Shown: positions 1-6,348 of the stretch, one piece after another
How positions within the stretch are numbered: position 1 is the first letter of the stretch
Layout of the letters: the number at the start of each line of letters is the position of its first letter
DNA from: CAYTAP01 sp964435775
GTDB taxonomy: Bacteria > Planctomycetota > Phycisphaerae > Tepidisphaerales > Tepidisphaeraceae
Direction: 5' to 3'
Length of the DNA stretch: 15,867 nucleotides
NCBI GenBank assembly: GCA_964435775.1
Contig: CAYTAP010000100.1
Span: 1-15,867 of the forward strand
Position numbers and translations under genes: made by a program
Notes under the pieces: model-generated
The model's input: only the letters and a program-made list of their open reading frames with translations
Told to the model about the DNA's origin: nothing
The model's database searches: none

Positions 1-224
1 TCGGCCTCGGCGAGGCTTTTGATGGCGTAAAACCGGGACGTCGAACTCGCGCCCAACCCCGCGTATTGCGGGAAGATGTACCACATCCAGTGCGAGCGCT
101 TTCGGCCCTGGCGCAATTCCGCCAGCGCGTTCGCATAATCCCGCTCCTGCGCCTGAATGAAGCGGTTCAGGTCATGTGGATCATTGGAGGGGTTGGAGGG
201 GTTGGATGGGCTTGGATTGGGCAT
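1..224 (-). CDS. DUF1810 family protein (N-terminal 74 residues, cut by window edge)
   Basis: The reading frame starts at the ATG whose complement is at 222-224 and runs off the left edge after 74 codons. From residue 15 it matches the start of the DUF1810 family: DPHDLNRFIQAQ, then a run ending RSHWMWYIFPQ and GLGASSTSRFYAI. Those aromatic and Ser/Arg blocks are the family hallmark as I know it. The biochemical role of DUF1810 is not established. Residues 1-14 (MPNPSPSNPSNPSN) come from a 9-nt DNA repeat and are probably not part of the fold. No in-frame alternative start lies between the repeat and the conserved region, and no good ribosome binding site precedes the ATG. The gene lies 80 bp downstream of the septum-like gene on the same strand, so co-transcription is possible. 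The family call is secure; the start is less so. Confidence 0.85.
   Translation of the reverse strand, partial: MPNPSPSNPSNPSNDPHDLNRFIQAQERDYANALAELRQGRKRSHWMWYIFPQYAGLGASSTSRFYAIKSLAEA
184..210. repeat. 9-nt tandem repeat (TTGGAGGGG), low-complexity 5' end of the DUF1810 gene
   Basis: TTGGAGGGG occurs twice exactly (184-192, 193-201) and a third time with one change (202-210). Related TTGG-rich sequence continues to about 228. On the minus strand it encodes the Pro-Ser-Asn repeats at the start of the DUF1810 protein. Because the unit is nine bases long, a gain or loss of copies keeps the frame. Confidence 0.75.
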
Positions 225-304
225 TTGGGGCGCGGCGTTGAGTGAAACTTTGGCAGTTGGCGTGCCGGAGCATCGGCAGTTCACCGGCAACAGCACACGA
301 TACC

Positions 305-1120
305 TTACACCTGTTCCGTCTCAAGTGGCGGCGTGCCGGGGGCAGTGCCGCCGAGGACCAGTCCGACGGCGACGAGGAGCAGGCCTGTGCCGAGGAGGTA
401 GAGCTGGCCTTTGGGTTGGAGGCAGAATTGGGCGAATCGCCCGCCGAGGGGTTTGTAGGGTTCGAGCGGAGGAAGCGGCGGGACGTGGACGAGAAGGAAG
501 GGGGAGACATCGCTCAACCCTTGCTCGCCATCGAGGGGGAGAATGCTCGTCCCCTGCCGAACGAAACGCATCTGTCGCTGCGCCAGGCGCTGGGCGAGGG
601 TTGGATCGTGCGAGACCTCGCGCAGGAAGGCATGGTTGATATCGACCTGCCGGGTGACGTTGGCGAGTTCCTGTGTGAGCCGCTCTCGCTCGTAGGCGAT
701 GCGGCGGTTGTTGTCGCAGATGGGGATGATGACGCACGCGGCGATGAGGGCGATGCCGGCGCACAGGAGCGGAATCGTCCATCCGCCGCCGGTGCTGACG
801 AGGCGGGGCGAGGCGTCGTCGCATACGTCCGGGAAGGCGTCAGTTGAGGCGGAGTGCTCTCGTGGAGCGCTGATGTCGGGCCTGGCGGCGGGGTATGACT
901 CATGTGACGTCGCCGTCACAGGCTCCGCAGCGAGGGCAAGCAGCGGGCGGGGGTCCGCGTCCATTGGCCCATCGCGCAGAGGCTCGGGAATGATGCTCGC
1001 CACCGGTGGCGTCGGCTCATCGGCGATGTCGTCGGAGATGCCCGACCAAGGCAGCGCGGGGTCGGCCTCGCCGCCGGGCGGCTCGGAAGCGATATTCGAC
1101 TGATCCCATCCTTGGGACAT
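305..1120 (-). CDS. Membrane-anchored coiled-coil protein, possible divergent FtsB/DivIC-type septum formation initiator
   Basis: A 271-residue protein. Residues 1-110 are acidic, Pro-rich and look disordered. A hydrophobic segment at about 113-135 (ending VIIPICDNN) is followed by a charged helix at about 137-165 (IAYERERLTQELANVTRQ) and then FLREVSHDPTLAQRLAQRQ. A second hydrophobic segment lies near the C-terminus (about 239-258). One membrane span followed at once by a short coiled coil is the FtsB/DivIC arrangement, and ftsB follows eno in many bacteria, as this gene does here. Against that call, classical FtsB is only about 100 residues with one span, while this protein has a long N-terminal arm and a second span. 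The start is chosen at 1120 because GAAGGA lies 7 nt upstream; the open frame continues to 1216, but that part overlaps a repeat. It could also be an unrelated planctomycete membrane protein. Confidence 0.6.
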   Translation of the reverse strand: MSQGWDQSNIASEPPGGEADPALPWSGISDDIADEPTPPVASIIPEPLRDGPMDADPRPLLALAAEPVTATSHESYPAARPDISAPREHSASTDAFPDVCDDASPRLVSTGGGWTIPLLCAGIALIAACVIIPICDNNRRIAYERERLTQELANVTRQVDINHAFLREVSHDPTLAQRLAQRQMRFVRQGTSILPLDGEQGLSDVSPFLLVHVPPLPPLEPYKPLGGRFAQFCLQPKGQLYLLGTGLLLVAVGLVLGGTAPGTPPLETEQV

Positions 1121-1127
1121 AAGCGAA

Positions 1128-1133
1128 TCCTTC
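1128..1133 (-). promoter_or_regulatory. Ribosome binding site fixing the start at 1120
   Basis: The minus strand reads GAAGGA, 7 nt before the ATG at 1120. This supports the 271-residue form over the longer open frame. Confidence 0.6.
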
Positions 1134-1200
1134 GTCGATCCCCGCCACCCGATGCGCGGCGGATTGAACGTGATGCACCACTGAAAACGGAACAGGGATG

Positions 1201-1334
1201 AACCGCAGAGACACAAAGAGCGCGGAGAAGGACAAAATCAATCTGTTGTTTTCTCTGCGATCTCTGCGCCTCGGCGGTGAATCCGATCTTCTTCTTTGTT
1301 CCTTTCTCCGTGTTCTCCGTGTCCTCCGTGGTGA
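1201..1334. repeat. Three-arm intergenic repeat with 9-nt period (CACGGAGAA type)
   Basis: Three related arms fill the spacer between eno and the septum-like gene. Arm A (1201-1229) begins AACCGCAGAGACACAAAG. Arm B (1251-1279) is its imperfect inverted copy, matching at 22 of 29 positions by eye, with a 21-nt loop between. Arm C (1301-1334) has the same orientation as B and on the minus strand reads CACGGAGGACACGGAG. All arms share a roughly 9-nt period (ACACGGAGA-like). Chance translation of such repeats gives peptides like HHGGHGEHGE and RRGAEIAE, which I recognise from many spurious hypothetical proteins in environmental genomes. It starts 12 bp after the eno stop, so it may act as a transcript-end or mRNA-stabilising structure; that is inference. 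Confidence 0.75.
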
Positions 1335-1346
1335 CATTTTTCGAAC

Positions 1347-2648
1347 TTACTTGCGCCAGAACTTGCCGCCGTAGGTGGCGCTATCGCCAAGTTCCTCCTC
1401 GATGCGCAGAAGCTGGTTGTATTTGGCCACGCGATCCGACCGCGCCGGCGCGCCGGTTTTGATCTGTCCGCAATTGGTGGCGACGGCGATGTCGGCGATC
1501 GTCGCATCCTCGGTTTCGCCGGAGCGGTGCGAGAGGATCGCGTTGTAACCGCTTCGCATTGCAAGGTTCACCGCGTCAAAGGTCTCGCTCAACGTGCCGA
1601 TCTGATTGACCTTCACGAGAATCGCGTTGGCGGTGTCGCTGTTGATCCCGCGCTCGAGGAACTTGACGTTGGTGACGAACAAATCGTCGCCGACGAGCTG
1701 CACCTTGTCGCCCAGGGTGGCCGTCAATTTCTTCCACCCATCCCAGTCGTTCTCGGCCAGTCCATCCTCGATGGACCGAATCGGATACTTGCCCGCCCAT
1801 TCCTTCCAGATGCCGATCATGTCGTCGGAGCTGAGCACTTCCTTGGGGTTGCTCTTGAAGAAACAATATCCCTTCTTGCCGAGCTTTTCGGCTTCGTTCC
1901 ACAGTTCGCTGGTGGCGGGATCGAGGGCGACGAAAATCTGCTCGCCCCACTTGTAGCCGGCCTTGTCCACGGCCTGTTCGATGACCTTGAGGGCGTCCTC
2001 ATTGGCCTTGAGGCTCGGGGCGAATCCGCCTTCGTCGCCGACGGCGGTGTTGAGCTTCTGTTTTTTCAGGACGTCTTTGAGGGCGTGGTAAATCTCGGTT
2101 CCGGCGCGGAGGGCTTCGGAAAAACTGTCGAATCCCCACGGCTGGATCATGAACTCCTGGAAGTCCACGTTGTTGTCGGCGTGCTTGCCGCCGTTGAGGA
2201 TGTTGAGCATGGGAACGGGCAGCACCTTGGCGCCCGATCCGCCGAGATAGCGGTACAGCGGAAGGCCGGACGCTTCAGCCGCCGCCTTGGCGACCGCCAT
2301 CGACACGCCGAGGATGGCGTTGGCGCCGAGATTGGCTTTGGTGGGCGTCTCGTCGAGATCGATCATGAGCTGGTCGATTGATTCCTGATCGCGGGGGTCC
2401 AGACCGATCAGCTCCGGAGCGATGCGGTCGTTGACATTGTCCACCGCCTTGTTGACGGACTTGCCGAGGTAGTTCTTTTTGTCGCCGTCGCGCAGCTCGA
2501 CCGCCTCGTTTTCGCCGGTACTGGCGCCGGACGGGACGGCCGCCCGGCCGAGTGTGCCGTCTTCGAGAACTACATCCACTTCAACGGTGGGGTTGCCGCG
2601 TGAATCAAGAATCTGCCGTGCCTGAATGAAATCGATGCTTATGCTCAT
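1347..2648 (-). CDS. eno: Enolase (phosphopyruvate hydratase)
   Basis: Enolase converts 2-phosphoglycerate to phosphoenolpyruvate in glycolysis, in the cytoplasm. With the ATG at 2648 the protein has 433 residues, the normal family length. Visible landmarks are ILDSRGNPT (13-21), the SGASTGE loop (40-46), NGGKHADNN (152-160), GDEGG with proposed acid Glu206, metal ligands Asp243, Glu294 and Asp321, the catalytic base Lys346 in LVKVNQIGT, and SHRSGET (373-379). Residue roles follow the well-studied enolases. The frame stays open to a GTG at 2705, which has a strong AAGGAG 6 nt upstream and would add 19 residues; I prefer 2648 because residues 1-10 already match the usual N-terminus. The gene faces away from bamA across a 340-bp promoter region. 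It is followed on its strand by the septum-like gene, as eno-ftsB is elsewhere. Confidence 0.98.
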   Translation of the reverse strand: MSISIDFIQARQILDSRGNPTVEVDVVLEDGTLGRAAVPSGASTGENEAVELRDGDKKNYLGKSVNKAVDNVNDRIAPELIGLDPRDQESIDQLMIDLDETPTKANLGANAILGVSMAVAKAAAEASGLPLYRYLGGSGAKVLPVPMLNILNGGKHADNNVDFQEFMIQPWGFDSFSEALRAGTEIYHALKDVLKKQKLNTAVGDEGGFAPSLKANEDALKVIEQAVDKAGYKWGEQIFVALDPATSELWNEAEKLGKKGYCFFKSNPKEVLSSDDMIGIWKEWAGKYPIRSIEDGLAENDWDGWKKLTATLGDKVQLVGDDLFVTNVKFLERGINSDTANAILVKVNQIGTLSETFDAVNLAMRSGYNAILSHRSGETEDATIADIAVATNCGQIKTGAPARSDRVAKYNQLLRIEEELGDSATYGGKFWRK

Positions 2649-2711
2649 GGTCGTTGCCGCCCATGTCATGCCATTGCCGCCCGTTGGGGTCGGTGTCAGG
2701 CACACAGGGCG

Positions 2712-2717
2712 CTCCTT
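2712..2717 (-). promoter_or_regulatory. Strong Shine-Dalgarno (AAGGAG) upstream of an alternative eno start
   Basis: On the minus strand AAGGAG lies 6 nt before GTG 2705, which is in frame with enolase. The preferred ATG 2648 has only weak GGGCGG-type sequence in front of it. The site either marks a real 19-residue extension or serves a short leader frame starting at GTG 2702. Confidence 0.5.
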
Positions 2718-2784
2718 AGTGGGTTATCGGACGAGCGGCCTGCGAAACTGCAATGCCGGGGCGGACAAAACCGCGCAGGGCGGC

Positions 2785-2812
2785 AGTGTATTCGCGTGGT
2801 TCAGCGTGTCAA
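2785..2812 (-). promoter_or_regulatory. Sigma-70-type promoter candidate for eno
   Basis: The minus strand carries TTGACA (2807-2812), a 16-bp spacer, then TACACT (2785-2790). The -35 is a perfect consensus match and the -10 matches at four of six positions. Transcription would begin near 2778, giving an eno leader of about 130 nt. Confidence 0.6.
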
Positions 2813-2885
2813 ACAGCGGCGGGGATGGAACAAACCGCGCCACCGGCATCCACCCGAGCCGATTGGAGAGCGCGGGTATCTCATT

Positions 2886-2913
2886 TTGACATGAATCCAG
2901 CCTCGACTACACT
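2886..2913 (+). promoter_or_regulatory. Sigma-70-type promoter candidate for bamA
   Basis: The plus strand carries TTGACA (2886-2891), a 16-bp spacer, then TACACT (2908-2913): the same hexamers and spacing as the divergent eno candidate. Transcription would start near 2920, about 70 nt before the bamA GTG. Confidence 0.6.
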
Positions 2914-2988
2914 GACAAACCACTGGCGCGGCCGCCGGCCGCCGGCTGCAACGCCCGGAATCGGGCCTTCACGAGAATTGGGCGCTGA

Positions 2989-5388
2989 GTGGGAAATGGA
3001 CTCGTTGATTGGCTTCGGCGCGCGTGCCTCTCCATGGCGGTGTGGGGGTTGTGCATCCATGCGTCGCCGACGGCTTTGGCCCAAACTCCCGCGGGGAATG
3101 GGGATGCGGCGACGGCGGTCACGCCGACTTTGAAAGGGCGTACCGTTGAGGCGATCCGCATCGTGGGGAATCAGCGAACACCCACCGCGGTCATCCTCAA
3201 TGTCGTCCGCACCAGGGAAGGCGAACCGTTCGATCCGGCGACGGTTGAAGAGGATTACCAGCGCATCTACCAGTTGAAGAAGTTCAGCAATGTCGAAGCC
3301 CGCGTGGAACCGACGAAGACCGGCGTGATCGTCATCTTCGCCGTCAAGGAACAACGGCAGATTCAATCAATCGTCTTCGTGGGCAATGTCCATGTGGACA
3401 CCGCCGACCTTCAAAACATCGTCGAGGTGGCCGCCGGCGAGGCGATCGACCCCTTTCGCATCTCACTGGCGAAGCTCGCGATCGAAAATTATTACCACGA
3501 CAAAAACCATCCCTTCGCGCATGTGGACATTCCGCAAAACATCCTGAATGAGAATGGGGATCTCATTTTCAAGATTGTCGAGGGGCCGCGGGTTCGGATC
3601 CGCAACATTAAGTTCATCGGCAACGCCTCCTTCCCAGCCAGTCGATTGGAGGATCAGATCACGACGCGACCCTGGATCTGGATTTTCCGGTCGGGGAACT
3701 ATTCGGCGCAGCAGGTCGATGATGACGCCGCGGCGCTGCGGCAGTTTTATGTGCGCAACGGCTTTTTCGACGCGCGGGTGGGACGGAAATTGATCTGGTC
3801 GCCGGACATGTCGGAGTTGCAGATCAATTTCGTCATTGAGGAGGGACAGCGCTACAAGGTCGCGCGGGTGGAGTTCAAGGGAAACGACCGGCTGTCGGAA
3901 GCGACGCTTCGAAAGAACCTCAAGATGACGGAGGGGGAATACTATGACGCCAATCTGCTGCAGCGCGATCTTCGGCAACTGGTGAAGGACTACAGCCCGT
4001 TCGGCTACATTTACGATGCGACCAGCCGCAATCCCGATTACCTGCACATCCGCGATCACGCGGTCTTCCTCAACCAGCCCGGACAGGTGAATGTCGTGTA
4101 CGACATCCACGAAGGGCGGCCGTTCCGGATGGGTCGAATCCTGGTCAAGGGCAACGCCCGCACGAAGGACAAGGTGATCCTGCGGGAGCTGCGCGTGGCG
4201 CCGGGGCAGTTGTACAACTCGGGGGAACTGCAGGAAGCGGCCGAGCGGCTGAGGCATACGCCGTACTTCTCATCGGCGATCATCACGCCGGTCGGGGAGG
4301 ATCCCGATTCGCGCGATGTGCTCGTGGAGGTGACCGAGCAGCGCACGGCGAGCATCACCTTCGGCGCCGGGGTCAATTCCAACGGCGGCGTCGGCGGCAA
4401 CATCACCTATCAGCAGCGCAACTTCGACATCGCCAACTGGCCGACCAGTTGGAGCGATGTCTTTTCGGATCGATCGTTCACCGGCGCCGGACAGTACTTC
4501 CGCGCCAGCATCGAACCGGGCACGCAGGCGACCAACGCCTCGGTCGCGTTTGGCGAACCGTTCCTGTTTGACCAGCCCTACAGCCTCAACACCGAAGCGT
4601 ATCTGCGCGACCGCATCCGCGAACACTACGACGACAACCGGCTCGGCGGGCGCGTGGCGGTGGGCAAGCGGTTTGATTATGTCTGGTCGGCCAACATGTC
4701 CTTCCAAGCCGAGGACGTGGACATCACGAGCATCAGTGACAAATCGGTTCGCGCCCCGGAAATCATCGCCGCCCAAGGCCATTCCACCGTCACCAGCGCC
4801 GGCCCGTCGCTGCGGCGAAACACCACCGATGGCGGCTTCTATCGCACGCGGGGCAGCGACACGATCATCACCTGGGACTCCTACGGCGCGCTTGGCGGGG
4901 AATACGAGTTCCAAAAGTTTTCCGGCTCATGGGACTATTACATCACCCTCGGCGAAGACCTCCTGCAACGCAAAACCGTCCTGGGGCTGCATGGCAATGC
5001 AGGCTTCATCGTCGGCGATGCGCCATTTTTTGAGCGATACTACGGCGGCGGCATCGGATCGGTCCGCGGGTTCAGCTTCCGGGGGATCAGTCCGCGTTCC
5101 GGCATCGCGCGCGACCCGGTGGGCGGCAACTTCGCCGCGACCGCAACGGCGGAACTCGGCTTCCCGCTTCTGGGGGATTCCCTCCGCGGGGTCGTCTTCG
5201 CGGACGCGGGGGATGTTGAATCCAACGTTCATTTCGGCACGATCCGGACAAGCATCGGCGCGGGGATTCGCCTGCAACTGCCCTTCCTGGGACAGGTGCC
5301 TCTCGCGGTGGACTTCGCATTTCCTTTGAGCAAAGACAACGAAGACGACACGCAGATCATCAGCTTTTCATTTGGCGTAGGCCAATGA
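2989..5388 (+). CDS. bamA: Outer membrane protein assembly factor BamA
   Basis: BamA folds and inserts beta-barrel proteins into the outer membrane. The 799-residue protein shows a signal peptide (Arg10-Arg11, hydrophobic core, cleavage probably after ALA at 29-31). Five POTRA repeats follow at about 47-121, 123-199, 201-286, 288-376 and 378-450, most with a GN(x)R or FxGN element such as IRIVGNQRT and VEFKGNDR. A C-terminal 16-strand-type barrel spans about 452-799, with the conserved VRGF loop motif at 692-695. It ends FSFGVGQ, so the last residue is Gln rather than the usual aromatic. The start is GTG at 2989, directly after an in-frame stop; ATG 3034 would remove the positive part of the signal peptide. 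The next genes, skp and lpxD, are the classical partners and strongly support the assignment. Confidence 0.97.
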   Translation: MGNGLVDWLRRACLSMAVWGLCIHASPTALAQTPAGNGDAATAVTPTLKGRTVEAIRIVGNQRTPTAVILNVVRTREGEPFDPATVEEDYQRIYQLKKFSNVEARVEPTKTGVIVIFAVKEQRQIQSIVFVGNVHVDTADLQNIVEVAAGEAIDPFRISLAKLAIENYYHDKNHPFAHVDIPQNILNENGDLIFKIVEGPRVRIRNIKFIGNASFPASRLEDQITTRPWIWIFRSGNYSAQQVDDDAAALRQFYVRNGFFDARVGRKLIWSPDMSELQINFVIEEGQRYKVARVEFKGNDRLSEATLRKNLKMTEGEYYDANLLQRDLRQLVKDYSPFGYIYDATSRNPDYLHIRDHAVFLNQPGQVNVVYDIHEGRPFRMGRILVKGNARTKDKVILRELRVAPGQLYNSGELQEAAERLRHTPYFSSAIITPVGEDPDSRDVLVEVTEQRTASITFGAGVNSNGGVGGNITYQQRNFDIANWPTSWSDVFSDRSFTGAGQYFRASIEPGTQATNASVAFGEPFLFDQPYSLNTEAYLRDRIREHYDDNRLGGRVAVGKRFDYVWSANMSFQAEDVDITSISDKSVRAPEIIAAQGHSTVTSAGPSLRRNTTDGGFYRTRGSDTIITWDSYGALGGEYEFQKFSGSWDYYITLGEDLLQRKTVLGLHGNAGFIVGDAPFFERYYGGGIGSVRGFSFRGISPRSGIARDPVGGNFAATATAELGFPLLGDSLRGVVFADAGDVESNVHFGTIRTSIGAGIRLQLPFLGQVPLAVDFAFPLSKDNEDDTQIISFSFGVGQ

Positions 5389-5520
5389 ACGACGCGAACC
5401 GCCTGCACGGAAGGTGGAACCCACCCCTGCAAAAGTCGATGGCGTGATGGGCGTTGGTTCGATAAGCTTTGCGGGCATCCTGCCGAGGGGCGGCGGCGAT
5501 CAAGCGTGTGATCCCTACAG

Positions 5521-5526
5521 AAAGGA
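5521..5526 (+). promoter_or_regulatory. Ribosome binding site of the skp-like gene
   Basis: AAAGGA lies 7 nt before the ATG at 5534. It marks the true start, which also puts a signal peptide at the N-terminus; the open frame itself extends 120 nt further upstream. Confidence 0.65.
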
Positions 5527-5533
5527 CCATCAG

Positions 5534-6139
5534 ATGATTCCCCGATACCTGCTTCCCGTCGTCCTGGTCTCCGCACTCTGTTTCGTCGCCCAGGCGAGGG
5601 GACAGAACGCAGCGGGGGTCAAGGTGGCGATCGCCAACCCCAGCCGAATTTTCAGCGAGATTCAGGAAACCAAGGATCTCAACGTGAAAATGCGGACCCA
5701 GGGGGAGAACCTCGCCAGTCAGGAAAAGGACAAGCGGGATGAGTTGAAATCGCTCCAGGATGCCCGCGATCAATTGAAGCCGGACACGCCCCAATATGCC
5801 GCTCAAAACGACAAGCTGCTGAAGGCGGCCATTGAGTTCGATTCCTGGGGAAAAATCCAGAAGGCTGAGTTCGAGCGCCAAAAGAAGATGCACATGAAAA
5901 TGGTGTTCGACAAGGTGCGTGCCGCCGTGGCGGAGGTGGCCAAGTCACGCGGGATCGACCTCGTGATCACCGATGAGAAACCGGCCATCCCCGACAACCT
6001 CGGACAGATCAGCGAGGCGGAGCTGGGCCAGCGTCTCAACCAGCAGAGCATTTTGTATTCCGATCCCAAGCTCGACATCAGCGATGATGTGATCGCGCTG
6101 ATGGACAAGGAATACAAAACGACCGGAGCGAAGAATTGA
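5534..6139 (+). CDS. skp: OmpH/Skp-family periplasmic chaperone
   Basis: Skp-family proteins hold unfolded outer-membrane proteins in the periplasm on their way to BamA. The 201-residue product has an N-terminal signal peptide (hydrophobic 5-19, likely cut near residue 23). A short beta strand follows (VKVAIANPSRIFSEI, 29-43), then long charged helices at about 44-140 (the tentacle region) and a closing beta/helix part containing RGIDLVITDEKP (139-150). That order is typical of OmpH (PF03938). The C-terminus carries YSDPKLDISDDVIALMDKEY, an ending I associate with planctomycete members. It lies 145 bp after bamA and before lpxD, as in proteobacteria. Family certainty is high; the exact gene name is by context. 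Confidence 0.9.
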   Translation: MIPRYLLPVVLVSALCFVAQARGQNAAGVKVAIANPSRIFSEIQETKDLNVKMRTQGENLASQEKDKRDELKSLQDARDQLKPDTPQYAAQNDKLLKAAIEFDSWGKIQKAEFERQKKMHMKMVFDKVRAAVAEVAKSRGIDLVITDEKPAIPDNLGQISEAELGQRLNQQSILYSDPKLDISDDVIALMDKEYKTTGAKN

Positions 6140-6169
6140 CGCTGAAATCGGGCAGATCATGCGATGGTT

Positions 6170-6192
6170 TTGCAATCCACGTGGAGTTGCAA
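6170..6192. other. Near-perfect palindrome 31 nt after the skp-like stop
   Basis: TTGCAA, then the exact palindrome TCCACGTGGA, one extra G, then TTGCAA again. Every base but one is symmetrical over 23 bp. As RNA it could fold into a stem with a bulged G; as DNA it could be a two-fold protein site. There is no T-run, so it is not a standard terminator. Confidence 0.5.
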
Positions 6193-6210
6193 TCGACACG
6201 GCCATTTTGT

Positions 6211-6275
6211 GTAGGGTCCGCCCCGCGGACCATCCCAACGCGGCGACGCCAAATGGTCCGCGGGGCGGACCCTAC
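6211..6275. repeat. Perfect 23-bp inverted repeat between skp and lpxD
   Basis: The left arm (6211-6233, GTAGGGTCCGCCCCGCGGAC plus CAT) and right arm (6253-6275) are exact reverse complements, separated by 19 nt. The arms are themselves rich in GGTCCGC/GCGGACC. This resembles GTAGGGTCCGC-type intergenic repeats I associate with planctomycete and other environmental genomes. No coding frame or T-tract accompanies it, so it is not an insertion sequence or a standard terminator. Confidence 0.85.
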
Positions 6276-6348
6276 GTAGACAATTGACCATTAACACCAG
6301 GGCATCACACCCGTTTGCGTTCGCCCTTCAACGTTTTGCGGCAGTATC

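Larger units (their letters stand above)
2649..2988. other. Divergent eno/bamA intergenic region (340 bp)
   Basis: No convincing gene lies here; the open frames crossing it lack conserved features. It holds two outward promoter candidates, the eno leader of about 130 nt with AAGGAG at 2712-2717, and an imperfect 21-bp duplication before the eno ATG (GGGCGGCAA near 2675 and again near 2655, each followed by an ATG). On the bamA side there is a GC-rich hairpin-forming block at 2928-2946. Confidence 0.7.

Noticed and set aside
157..1103. Overlapping plus-strand open frames opposite the septum-like and DUF1810 genes
   Set aside because: Arg/Gly/Ala-rich composition with no recognisable domain, fully antisense to better-supported genes; typical of high-GC shadow frames.
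1017..1564. Short open frames across the repeat after eno (peptides with HHGGHGEHGE and RRGAEIAE)
   Set aside because: They are chance translations of the 9-nt-period repeat, joined to antisense or out-of-frame gene sequence.
1527..2381. 284-codon plus-strand frame antisense to eno
   Set aside because: Complete overlap with enolase, whose motifs and length are unambiguous; the antisense frame shows no family features.
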